A stretch of DNA of 64,000 nt from assembly GCA_027575765.1 (NCBI GenBank), contig JANBPT010000149.1:1-64000 (forward strand), read 5' to 3'. The position numbers and the translations under genes are program-made. Below, piece by piece: positions 42,472 through 53,584 of the stretch (the first letter of the stretch is position 1; each line of letters starts with the position of its first letter). The notes under the pieces are model-generated. The model ran no database searches. It was not told where the DNA came from and worked only from the letters and a program-made list of their open reading frames with translations. The DNA comes from Tieghemiomyces parasiticus (taxonomy: Eukaryota; Kickxellomycota; Dimargaritomycetes; Dimargaritales; Dimargaritaceae).

Positions 42472-45400
42472 GCTCGTTCTTGTTTTTATATGGCTGCCTT
42501 TCGGCGCCAGGTCCTGCCAATCCTCCCCCCTTTCTCGCACCTTCTGTTAATGGCGCCTGCAATGTCCTGAGTTTCCTAGCTATCTAGACCACTGGACAAG
42601 CCGCACCCCCCCCTTCTTCCTGCATAAGGAGGAAACACCGTTCCATCCTGTGCAAGGCCAGGAACAAAGGAACCATTGAAAACAACCTGCGACACCAGAC
42701 ACCCCATTGGTGCGTGGCACTCGTGGCGGTCTGTCGAGGGTCATTCTAACGTGCGGCACCATATGTCCAAACACCCCGGCGAGCGATCGATGTCGGAGTT
42801 GGGTGCCGACCAATCCCAGCGCTGCCCAGCCTAAACAATAACTCACCGCAAGTGGCTGAAAGCGAGACCTGGATGGCGGAGAGGAAAGAAGGAGCCATCG
42901 CCCCCCTCCCTTTACTCGTGGGCGGGGGAAGAGAGGGATGGAGGGGTACCCCGGGCCAGGCACCTTAAAAGGGAGAGCAGCAGTTGGTGGGGGAGGACCT
43001 CAGCGGTACGAGAATGACTCATTGTAAAACTTCGGGGAATAGCGTCGGTGTTGAGGTGCACCGACTATACTTGTGAGCTGAACACCAATCTTCGTAGCAC
43101 ATGCAGCTCTTGCCCCGGCTAAATTTTATCCTCGCATCTAGCCAGTCTCCACAGCCATGGATGCTGCGCGTACAGGCTGGCATATCATGTGGCGGCGTTG
43201 CTAGTCCCTGGCTGGGTTGTGGATTCGGCTGGGCAGAGTCTGGTCAAACCCCCCTACATACTTAAGGAGAGCTCGACAGGCCGATCCATTTCAGCGCTGG
43301 CAACTTCGTCCGTCTCCCATCCTCTGTCCTGATGGCCGTGGTTGTTGTTTGCTGGTCTCCGCACTTGTATCGGATGGCACATGGCGTAGTGCCCCCCCCT
43401 CAGCCCTCTGTCTCCTACCTATCGCCGGCACTATCGACGAACCCAGTGCCGAAGCCCTGATGCATAGTTCTGGATCGACCGCGCGTCAGCCTCGTCCTAG
43501 TGCTCGCCCCCTTCAAAGAGCCCAAGACTCGCGACTTGGGAGGGTATTTCTACCTCCCCAAGCCAGCTCCACTTTGGCGGTCTTCCGTGTCCGGGGGCTC
43601 AGGTGGGCGGAGAGCGGAAGCGGGCGGGGATGGACGCAGGGGTGGGGATAACGAACCTCGCCAAAGAATGGCCAGCAGGGGGTTCCTGTGCAGGTGATAC
43701 AAACCTGGAGGAGGCGGGCTAATCAGGAGGGCTGGCACACATAGCCTGCATGGCCAAGTCAATAGATTAGAAGGAAAGAGATTGGTAGGGGGCGGATGCA
43801 GCGGCGCCTATCCTCCGAGAGAGCGGTGGACTGAGATAGTGGGAGTTCAGCGCTGGGTACCCCCGGCCTACGTCCTGATGGCTTGACGAGGTCGACAACG
43901 TGCACGCTTTGCCCGGACATTGTTTTGTGAGCTGCGTCTTGCGGCTCTCCCCACGGCTGCACGCTGATTCGTAAAAAGCCGACATACTTTCCCACACTGG
44001 ACTCCTCTGGACCCAACCTGTCTCCCCTCCTCCCTACCTTACCACTTCACCGCCCCCCCCCTTTTCAGCCAATTCCCCCTCTTACGGTGACGGACGATCA
44101 TCTCGTCGCCCATCATGCCTGCCCCACCTCTCCCGCTCCCAGCTACCCCCCACGGAGATACCTGTCTGTAAGGTCGAATTCTACAGCGCTGGAGTTTGGG
44201 GGGTTGCAGCATGTCCAGTATACCCCTCGTACAGACGGCTGAGTACCATAGCCACCGGTAGGCAACCCTAAGCTGCGCTGATAAAAAATCTTGGTGAATG
44301 CGCCTGCAGATAAATGTCGGTCGCCGCACTGACGTATGGGTCCCAGTCTATATATTCAGGATTGTTAGGCGACAACGTCAACCTGGAGGGCATAGGAAGG
44401 GGGGGGGACCACACTTTGCCCCAAAGAGGAAATGTTACCCACGCGATCGGTAGGATCTCTTCAGTCCCCTCCTAGCTCTCTGCCCCTGTCTACTTGCAGC
44501 TACAGCTAATCCTCCCGCTCTACCCCCGCAGAGGGGCCGTCAAGGAAACCATGAGGCAATGTTGATGTGACGAACACCAACCGATTTGAGTGCCGGGAGG
44601 GGGGGAGCAAGGAATTAGCCAAGACGCCTTTGGTATGTGCCAACGGGTTCAGCAGCAGCGGCGAGAAAGACGCCGCGTCACTGTGCCACCCGACCCGCCT
44701 GACTGATCGCTCAACACGCTCGACCTTTCATTAAGGTTGGTGTACCCGCTGGTGGTGGAAGGAGGGAGACGGTCGGCTGACCCCATCAGAGCCGCCCCTC
44801 CCCGTTTGCATTAGCTGTCACCACCGGCGGTCTCCGGCCCAGATTAATTCCTACCAACACCACCTAAGTGATCCACGGACCGTGTCACTTCATTCCAGTG
44901 ATAGTCCACCCTACAATTACGGAGAGTGCAAAGTGGAGGGGGTTGGGGCGTACTGCACCATTAATCAAGATGGCTAAACCGGTTGGTGTGGTGTGCCCCT
45001 CCCCAATCGACGTCAGTTGGGCTGGCCAAGATGCCTCTTTCGTGCGAACCTCTCGCCGGTCTTGCATTGCCACAACCCTAGTCCGTTCTCCTCCATTGGG
45101 ACTTGCACCACCACCATCCCCGCCTTCTGCTTTTCGCGTTCGCTATTCGGATATTGGAGGATTCTGCTCGACTAACATTCAGCATGCCGGCCAGGTCGCG
45201 GTAGGAGCCAGGGGCTTTTAGTCAGGTCAGGTGTGTATGGGGGGGCGGGGTTACGGTGCAACGCTGGTGCCTGGTCTCGTTAATGAAGTCTGAGGGGTAT
45301 AAATTTCCGACCGGATACTCGAAATAGGGCGTGTGAGTGCTTTGTTGAGGTTGGTATTGACACGGACACCGCGCTGTACATTACCGCTTTACCGGCCAGT

Positions 45401-48011
45401 CGACGTTGCACATCGAATTCCTTAAATCTTCACCCTTGCCCTCGCCTCGTCCGCTACGTTCCTTGTCTCACGCATCCACTTTTAATTAAACCGTCCATCA
45501 GGATCTTCTGAGCATGCGGCCCCTTGCTACTGTGTTTGGGGCATGATCGCGCAGAGGGTTAGCAAGGGCGTGTCGGGGTTAAGTACGTGTGGGTTTACAT
45601 GAATGTAACAATGGGCCATTGGTCTCGACCTGTCCGGTCAAGATTGAGCCAAGAAGCCACAGGTAGGCTGACTATGCGAGCACCTCCGACACCCCCTCCC
45701 CCAGTAACCATTATTTTTAGATATTTTTCTGGGAGCCAAGGCTGTTTCGGGACAGAATATTTCGCTCTGTTTCTTGTGATATAAGCCGGGCGTGCCTTGG
45801 GCATTTCGCATTGTCTGCTCCACCCCTCCCTGACATACCCCCCCTTCCTTCAGCTTGCCCCTAGCCCTCCCCCCTGCCACTTCCCCAATGTCTATCCACC
45901 TGGACGCAGCCCAGACTTGAAATCTGCTGTTCTGGGCCCCTGCCGCCATCTACCAATGCCACCCCTGGCCTGACATTGTATATACTTTGACCTACCTGGA
46001 CCCGCTTGCCCTCACCCCCTCCCCCTGGGCTCCACTTTTCGACTGGCCTTCCATTTATGGTATTATTTTTTGTGTGGGCCTGCAGGAGTCGGTTAAGGAC
46101 AGAGTCAGGCATCTCAGGCGAAGGGGGGGGGAGTTGGTTGGTAAACAGTGTAGGATCTACCAAGGCTGGTAGCCTGACCCAACAAGGCTAAGCAAGCCGC
46201 CCCCTTATAGGATTCACTACTACCCTCCCCCACACATCGGTTATCATTCCGCTTTGCTTACCAAGCACTCGGTGGCCCCGCCGTACCACAAGGGCGCTTT
46301 GTACTCTCCAACCCCCTCACCACCCACCGGACTTCATTAGACCATTGGACAGAAAAAGCACAAGCAAATGGAGTCACCAAGGAGAGGAGAAGCATGAGAA
46401 CCTTAAACGTCGTTTTGGCCACGGTCCGAGGGTGGACCCCCCAGGGGGGGAGAATACTCGGCACACGCGCTCCCGCCTACTTCGACGTCTTCCGGATAGC
46501 AGGCCTGGAAACACAGTATCGGTACCACCGACCGGAACGGCTGCCCGTCGATGGATTAAGGGGCTTGGTGGCCCGAGTCATCACGAACATCGTATGGATC
46601 AACAGCCGTGGCCTGTTTGGCCGTTTGGGCTCTTCTCCGCCTACAAACCCACACAGGACGCTGGTGCTTGTCAGGAGGGCAGGGCATGTAGTATTAACGA
46701 AGTTAGCAGTCCCAGTGCGCCTCCCCTTCACTAGCAGGCCTCCCCTCACCCCCTGCTGTACCGCGAGCGGGGTTGGTCCCATGACGTCTGCTCTCTAGGA
46801 GATGCAAGGGCGATGGGGCAGATTGTGTAGAAGACACGGACCCGCCGCTAGCACCTCAACCCCCCTCTGCTCTGCGGCAGGCAGCTCTATCCGCATTGCA
46901 ACCACAGTCGGCGGATGCGATCATCTGTTCGAGGCGCCTCTGCCGGGAGGGCTAACTAAGCTAATCAGGTTCCCTTCCACCTCCTTAAGGACCCGGCATC
47001 TAATACCCGACCCGCCGGAAATGGTATGATTGCCCGTCTGTGCGGAGTCCTCTCTCACTCGTTCTTCTTCCTCAGCGCCCACCCCCTACTAGCCTCCTGG
47101 TAACTCCGTACGGTCTGGGCTACGGCGCTTACGTTATGGGCTACCGGAAAAAGGGGTGATGCTCCCCTCTCGCCTCGGGCGCAGACAAGAGCGGTGGGCG
47201 GGGGGAGGGGTCGGTCCTTAGCAGGGCAATCTGTTGTTGTCTTGACTGGCCCATCGCCGACTCCAATCCCCACGTGCGGGCTGTTGTCGTCCGCCGGGTA
47301 CAGTGGGCGAGGCAGGCCATTGGTCTAGTAGGCGTAACCTGGCCTCACTCGCGTAGGGACAGATGGCTGTCAGCTCGCTCAGGCCACACACTCCCCTCCC
47401 GTCGTCGCCCGTGGCTATTCGCCCTGGACTTGACGCCCTTGTCGGTACTGGCACCTTCCTCATTTGGCCACGCCCCGGACTCCATCACCGCCATCTGCAC
47501 GCCGGCCCCCTCGCTGTCAAGTTCTGACCGCCGCAGTCAAGATCTCGCCCCGCTGCCCTCCCACCCCGGAATTGGTTCTGAGGGTGTCAGGGTGCTGGAT
47601 GTGGGGTGATGCAAACGGAGGGGGGATGGATACCCCAGTATGGAGGGCCGGACCCTTCCACCCCTCCTTTTACGGCGCCCCTACTCTCTCCCCCCTATCC
47701 CCTACCCGCTTCAGTGTGCGTGATGAAATATATGCGGGTAGGGGGGAGGGGGCGTGGTATCCATGCATACATTGGCCAGCGTTTGTAGGCTTGCCCGGTC
47801 TCTCCTCCTCCCCTCCCCTCGGCCAGCCCGCGTTAACCGGAGCGGAAAGACCCAAGCCCAGCGCCCCCCTGCGGGCCACCAGGGAGAGGCGTGGTTATTA
47901 TGGTTGTTCCGTCAACCCTTATCCTCGCCGGTATGCGCGGGTTGGGAAAGGGGGAAGGACACCAACCAATCATGCACTCTTCCCGACGGACTCTCCGCTC
48001 CGCGGCCCTGG

Positions 48012-48019
48012 TATATAAG
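48012..48019 (+). promoter_or_regulatory. Candidate TATA box upstream of the zinc-finger gene
   Basis: TATATAAG marks the start of about 1.4 kb of C/T-rich plus-strand sequence that runs to the ATG at 49477. If it is the core promoter, the leader is about 1.4 kb long or contains an intron. Confidence 0.4.
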
Positions 48020-49476
48020 CGGGTGCCCATTCCCGCCCCTCACCGCTCTCGGCAACCGCACCGTCTTGCCGTCTGCTGCCCCACCCCACCGCCCAGTTGC
48101 CACCCGCCCCCTCCTGCCTGGTCTCTTTCCCCCCCCCCACACACACTCGTCCTCGCCCTGTTGTCATCGTGACAGTATCGCTCTCCTTGGCCCTCGGCAT
48201 CAGCTTCGCTTGACAGCTTCCTCGCGCTTAGACCGGCCATCCGTCGACCTCTACATCCCGGCTCTCCTCCATTGCCTAGCCTGACGCCCGGCTCTCTCTC
48301 TCTCCCGCCTGTTGACATCCATCTTCCCCCCTTTGCGGCCCGACTGTGCCAGACGCTCCTGTTGCCCAGCCTCCATCTGACCATATCCACTTGCACCGGC
48401 CCACCCCCTGCCCCTGACACCGACCGGCCCAGCGCCCCGACTACGCGAGGACGCCCCCACTGGCCACTGCACACGACCATCTTCGTGCACCAGCCGTCCC
48501 GTGCAACCCCTTCGTCGTAGCCTCTTCCGACCCCCTCCCCTCATACCCACGACTGTCGACCACACTTCCGACGCGGTGTACGCCACAGCCCCTGGTTGCC
48601 GCCGCTGGGATTTTTCTCATCTCGTGTCCTCACCGACCCTACCCCCTGGTATTTACTAGTCTGGCTCCCTTATTGCCCCCTCCCTCGACATACCCGCTGT
48701 CTCACTGCCGCCCCCTCCCCCCATTCTCTCCCTCTGTCTCTCTCACATTCTACCTACTTTTTTCCCGTCGCTCCCCTCACTGTTTACCCCTATCAGCGGC
48801 GCGTGTGGCTCTCCCCCATTCTCCCCCCTCCCCGTTATCATCCATAGGGCCCGGTCGTTTCAGTGTCACTGTAGCCGACGATTCGCTATTTAAGTCTCGT
48901 ACTACCGCCCCGCCGCACACCTCCGCTTCCTTGTCCTGCGCCACCCTTGCCCACTCAATCCCCATTGTATCGACCCCGCCGACCCGCGCGCGCCAAGTTG
49001 CCTTCTCAGCTCGTGTCTTGACGGTCCACTTGTCGCTTGCTACCGATCCCCCATATCCGCACCGTCGGCCTTCGAATGCACGCTCCTGCCTGTCTCTTCA
49101 GTTGTCTGCCCTTCTACCCGTGTTTGCTGCACGAGATACCAATCACCCAGCCCCTTCCGTCCGCTTGATCCCCGCATAGCAACCTCACAGCCAAGCACGC
49201 CAATACACATTGCCCCCCGTCCCTCCACACCCTCGCCACTCGCTTAGCTGCCCTTCCCCCCCCGCGTGGCACGTGCCCCCTATCCATTCGTCTGCAGCCC
49301 CTCCATACCACCCCGCCCACTCCACAATACCTGCCGCTCCCTAGCCCTGGTCTATTCTACGTTGCCTACACGTGCTTGCCTCAATCCAATCCCCCCTCCC
49401 GCTGCGGCAGTGCACGCCCTCTCGATCTCCCACTACCGTGTCGTTGTCTCCAGCTACCGACCTTAGCTTGACTACG

Positions 49477-50574
49477 ATGCTTCCGCCGCCCAGCAACGCT
49501 CTGCTACACCAGACGAACCTGTCGGAGATCACCGCCACCTCCGTGACTCCCGACGGAACATGCTACCCTCCCCCCGCCAGCCCGGGAACTATGGGCGCCA
49601 TCGAATCCGACTCCTTCATCAAGCCGCCCGAGCCGTCCCCGCTGTATGCCGCGGAGTCGTTCGCTGGCCTGCGCAACTCCCTGCCGCACATGCAAACGAA
49701 CCTGAGCCAGCACCCTGACGCTCCTCCGGCATCGGCCGTGCACACGCTCCGCCTACCCCAGCTGGCTGCAGTTGCCGCCCTCTACAGCGACCACCCCCCG
49801 TCTACCCCCGCTTCCTCCGCCACCTACCCTCGCCTCCGGGAACCTAGCTCCGCCGGGCCCCTCCGCACCGTCTGGCGCGCGTCCCCGGCGCCCTCCGTGG
49901 CCTATCCCGTCCCACCACCGGCCTGTACGCGCATCTCCTTTCTCCTGAACCCGGTCACGGAGGATGCCACATCCTCTGCCTACCTTGTAGGTACCAGCGC
50001 CCCCCCGGCCACCCCCAGCCAGGGCCATGCCGCCAGTGTCCGGCCCCGCTCCGCCCGGCCCATTTCCACCGAGGTTTCCACGCTCGAAGCCCTTCCCAGC
50101 TCGTCGGCCCCGGGTAGCGATCTTTCGTCGCCCAACCTTACCGACTCCAGCCCAAACGGCGTTCCGCGCCGCCCCCGGAACCGTCGATCGGCGGACGGGG
50201 CCAATCTCAAGCCCCACGCCTGTACCTTTGGCAACTGTGGCGCTCGGTTCGGCCGTATGGAGCACCTCCGCCGCCACGAGAGCGTCCACAGTGGGCGCCG
50301 GCCCCACCACTGCACCTTTGACGGCTGTGGCAAGTCCTTTGCGCGGCGAGACAATCTCCGCCAGCACATGGAAACCCACCTCCGCCAGAGTCGGTCGGTC
50401 AACTCGGCCGAAACTCCTGGGTTCTCTAGCCACCCTGTCCTGTTGGCCCCGGCCCCAGCCCACCCCACCGCCCTGACCAACGGTTGCCCCCCATCCACGC
50501 CGACCCTGACCGAAGTTCGGCCCGGGTACACCCTAGATCGTCCCCCGGTGCCCGTTCGCCCTCGTCCCGAGTAA
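49477..50574 (+). CDS. C2H2 zinc-finger transcription factor (Msn2-like finger pair)
   Basis: 365 residues from ATG 49477-49479. The frame is open upstream to a GTG at 49372 but has no earlier ATG there. Residues 1-240 are Pro/Ser/Thr/Ala-rich and low complexity, as in many fungal activators. Residues about 245-305 hold two C-x4-C-x12-H-x3-H fingers: CTFGNCGARFGRMEHLRRH and CTFDGCGKSFARRDNLRQH, separated by a linker (SGRRPHH) replacing TGEKP. RMEHLRRH in finger 1 and RRDNLRQH in finger 2 are the recognition helices of the Msn2/4, Com2 and Rsv1 class, which bind G-rich stress elements of AGGGG type. Binding specificity is inferred from the helices. The C-terminal 60 residues are Pro-rich. The leader is long and pyrimidine-rich. 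Confidence 0.88.
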   Translation: MLPPPSNALLHQTNLSEITATSVTPDGTCYPPPASPGTMGAIESDSFIKPPEPSPLYAAESFAGLRNSLPHMQTNLSQHPDAPPASAVHTLRLPQLAAVAALYSDHPPSTPASSATYPRLREPSSAGPLRTVWRASPAPSVAYPVPPPACTRISFLLNPVTEDATSSAYLVGTSAPPATPSQGHAASVRPRSARPISTEVSTLEALPSSSAPGSDLSSPNLTDSSPNGVPRRPRNRRSADGANLKPHACTFGNCGARFGRMEHLRRHESVHSGRRPHHCTFDGCGKSFARRDNLRQHMETHLRQSRSVNSAETPGFSSHPVLLAPAPAHPTALTNGCPPSTPTLTEVRPGYTLDRPPVPVRPRPE

Positions 50575-53227
50575 TCGGATGATAATGTTCTTGGCATTGC
50601 CCACCGGTCCACCTGCGGGCCAGTCATTGGCCTCTTACCACCTATATGGTACGGCCCTGGCGCTTATGGGGATACTTCTCACTAACCGATTAACACTTCT
50701 CGTTTTATACCTCCTCCTCCTCTTTTTTTTTGATAATTCTTCCAATCCTCGCTTTCCTCTGGGCCGGCAGCCACTGTAGTTTTAGACATTCTCAACTCTT
50801 TTGTTGATCCACCATCATCCAATACCACCAATTCCTTCGCCCGCCCCCGCCTCACGCTTCTATCTCTTTCTCCACCTACACACCCCCATCTAGCATCACA
50901 TTTCTTTTCTTTCACCTCTTTATCCAGCGCAGCTTCTTACCCCACCCTGTTATTTTCTTCAAACTCTTCCAAACCCTGTAATCTACATTTCTCATTCATA
51001 TTCAACTTCAATAGAACCCAGTTGACAATTCTGAAGATGTACTTGACCTTTTATACATGAGCGTTTAGTTAATGCTTAGTGTCTGGCTTTCTGAAGGCCA
51101 AAGCTAGCGAGCCGTAAATTTAGAATGTAGAGCATGTTTCCAGTACATGTGGAGGACTGCCGCCCCCTCGAAGCGGTCTTCCATTAACTCCCGAGTGGCC
51201 GGCCGGCTGCGCAGCGTATCGATCTCCCGCGATTATTCCTTTTTACCCACCCAGTTCCTCAGCTGCCACCTGTCGGATCTGTATTGCAACACCAGGAACC
51301 CAATAGGGCAATGCCCGTATAGAGGGGCCGAGGTTACATCTGCCCGAGCTTGGATTCTTCCGATCCCCATCGGGCCCGTTACCTTTCCTAACGGTTGACC
51401 AATGGAATGACCGGGCGGACAGAGCCCTCCTCCCCTCCCCCTGGGGACGGGAGGTGAGGGGCATTGGGGGGGGGAGGTCACAGGGTCCGTGACTTTGACC
51501 TGCTCGCTGGCTTTCTTCATATCTGTTGTGTACGGGGGGTTAGATCACACCCTGCTTGGCTTAGGAGAAAGGTCTGGTTGTTTCCAAATTAGGGTAGAGT
51601 AGAAGGTGTCGGTTTTTTTTTCTCTCCTGTGCAATTTCAATTTCAATTATTATAAAAATAAATAATATTTCTGTATATATATAGTTTGGGAGGGGGTGGA
51701 GAGGTCAGCGGAGTGGAATAGGTATCGGGAAGGTCGGATAAACAGATGAAAATTGTCTAGGATGACGGTTTGGTTGACGTGTAAGGCGGGGTTTAAAGAT
51801 GACGGAGGTTGACATTCGGTACATTAAATGGTTAGATTAATGGGTGGTCGGTCAAAAATTCATTATGGCTGGGAACTGACCGCACCTTGATTCCTTCCTT
51901 CCTCTCCCCTCCCTTTTGTTACTCTCTACGGGTTGAGTTTTGTGCACTTGGAATGGTTTATACGGGTCGCAATCTCCAGGAGACCAGGGGATGGAGGTGG
52001 CGACGTTGCATCATTGCAAATATGGAAGTCCTGGTGGCTGACCCGTGGGATACGGTTCTCAGGACGGTATTGGTTGTGCGAGAGAGGGAGGAAAGGGGAT
52101 GGGGGAGAGAGATAGAGAGAAGGTTTGTGGGGTCTTTTCCTTTAACCCGCGGACAGTTGGAATGTGGGGGAGCTAATTCGTTACGGTAATGGATAACCAT
52201 GATGTGAAGCAGGGAAGACCCCCTAATAAAAATGTGCCGGGAATATGGTCCGTCCGTAAACGTACTTCTGGTGCGTCTATGCTCGCTGTCACGCCTATGA
52301 AGGGATTTTGGGTGGCCCTCTCCATTCAATTTCGGAGATATGTGCGGTACTGTGGGGCAGATTTCTGTATACCTATGGATGAGGAAGTCTGCCGGTCTAA
52401 ATTATCTAAGCCATAGGTGGTTTCATTAGGGGCGTCAGGGAAAATAAGAATAAGGAGAGGGGGGGGGAGCACTCGTCGATGGTCGCTGTCTGATCATTCG
52501 CAACAGGTCTTTGCGTTGGGAGCGTGTTTAGTGTGCACCCCTCTAGATCGGTTGGTAAGTGGGAGGGGATTGCATTAATCAGCCTGTTTATTCTGGTCTG
52601 CAACTGATTTTGGCGAGCGGGTGTAGTGGAGGAGGGTGGAGGGTTTTGTTTGCCTAGGGTGGAGGAGGAAATGAGGACGATCATCCAGGGTCTCATTTAC
52701 CTTAGCCACTAACGTTTAATAGGGACAAGACCAAGCTGGGGAACTGGGTGGTAATTCATAAAAGGCTCCCCCGGCCAACCCGACAGACGTGCCTGCAGCT
52801 AGTCTCGACCGCAATAGAAGGGGGTAAGTGTGTGCGTGTGTCCAGGCCGTTTTAGGCGTCCTGTCGGTTGCCCCCCTTCCTCTCCCTTCATTGCAAGGTG
52901 AAACCAGGATAAGCCCACGCTGCTCAAGATCTCAACCGTTGGGTAATAATGGGCTATGCACGCGCAGTCAAGCATGTGTAAATGTAATATATATAAAGAA
53001 GGCGTGCGGAACGGTGAAGGTAAATCAGTGGGAATTGGCCCAAGTAATGGGGAGGAATGTATTACTGACACGTCCCGAATTATCACCACGTCCTTTTCCC
53101 AGGGATTGCCCACCACTTTTGGACCCCGATAGGACCCCCCCTCTCCGCTCCTTCAAAAATCATAATCATATCTATCCTCATTAAGAGTAAACGACCCCAG
53201 GGTGCGACAGGGACGCTGAAGGGAGAA

Positions 53228-53252
53228 GGGGAGGGGAGGGAGGGGGGAGGGG
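53228..53252 (+). repeat. G-rich tract with G-quadruplex potential
   Basis: Successive runs of three to six G separated by single A residues (GGGGAGGGGAGGGAGGGGGG and on). Four or more G-runs with one-base loops meet the usual G-quadruplex pattern. The strand is the plus strand and no gene is adjacent. Confidence 0.7.
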
Positions 53253-53557
53253 TTTCAAGCTAGAAGTAGGGCGACTCGCTCCCTAATGAATTGTGCTGGA
53301 GGTTTATTCGTGTATGTAGGGGTGCACTGATATCCATGCTTATAGCGTTGGTCAGATGGGTTGCATAGGTGATCAAAGGGTGGCACAAAATTTAAGGTAA
53401 GCTGGAAGTGGCGGGCTTTGCCAGCAAACACTGACCGACTCGGTCAAGATAGGGATTGTCTTGAACTCCCCCCCTGCCTCATTTTCCTCTCTGGAGGGTG
53501 CTAATCAGTATGTGCCAGTAGGATTCGAAACAAGGCGAAGGATAGGTGTAGAGTAGA

Positions 53558-53584
53558 GGGGAGGGAGGGAGGGAGGGGAGGGGG
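53558..53584 (+). repeat. GGGA tandem repeat with G-quadruplex potential
   Basis: A near-perfect GGGA/GGGGA repeat with at least six G-runs and single-A loops. It lies 300 bp from a similar tract at 53228, so the two could act together or be simple-sequence expansion. Confidence 0.75.

Larger units (their letters stand above)
36783..49476. other. 12.7-kb gene desert
   Basis: No frame with recognisable domains or sustained coding character was found on either strand. It contains AT microsatellites (38613, 41387), many homopolymer runs, and islands of strong plus-strand pyrimidine bias at about 37990-38210, 39600-39860, 42400-42550, 45815-45900 and from about 47500 to the zinc-finger gene. Some islands look like the leaders in front of real genes, but nothing conserved follows most of them. 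A short frame at 38284-38412 (42 codons) follows the first island but has no known motif. I see no tRNA (best B-box-like match, 39131, fails), rRNA or transposase. Confidence 0.5.

Noticed and set aside
46394..46798. 134-codon plus-strand frame in the gene desert
   Set aside because: No recognisable domain, an equally long frame overlaps it in another register (46345-46734), and no leader-type skew precedes it directly.
53511..53540. Minus-strand TTTCGAATCC resembling a tRNA T arm
   Set aside because: The position-53/61 pair is mismatched and no D arm or acceptor stem is found.
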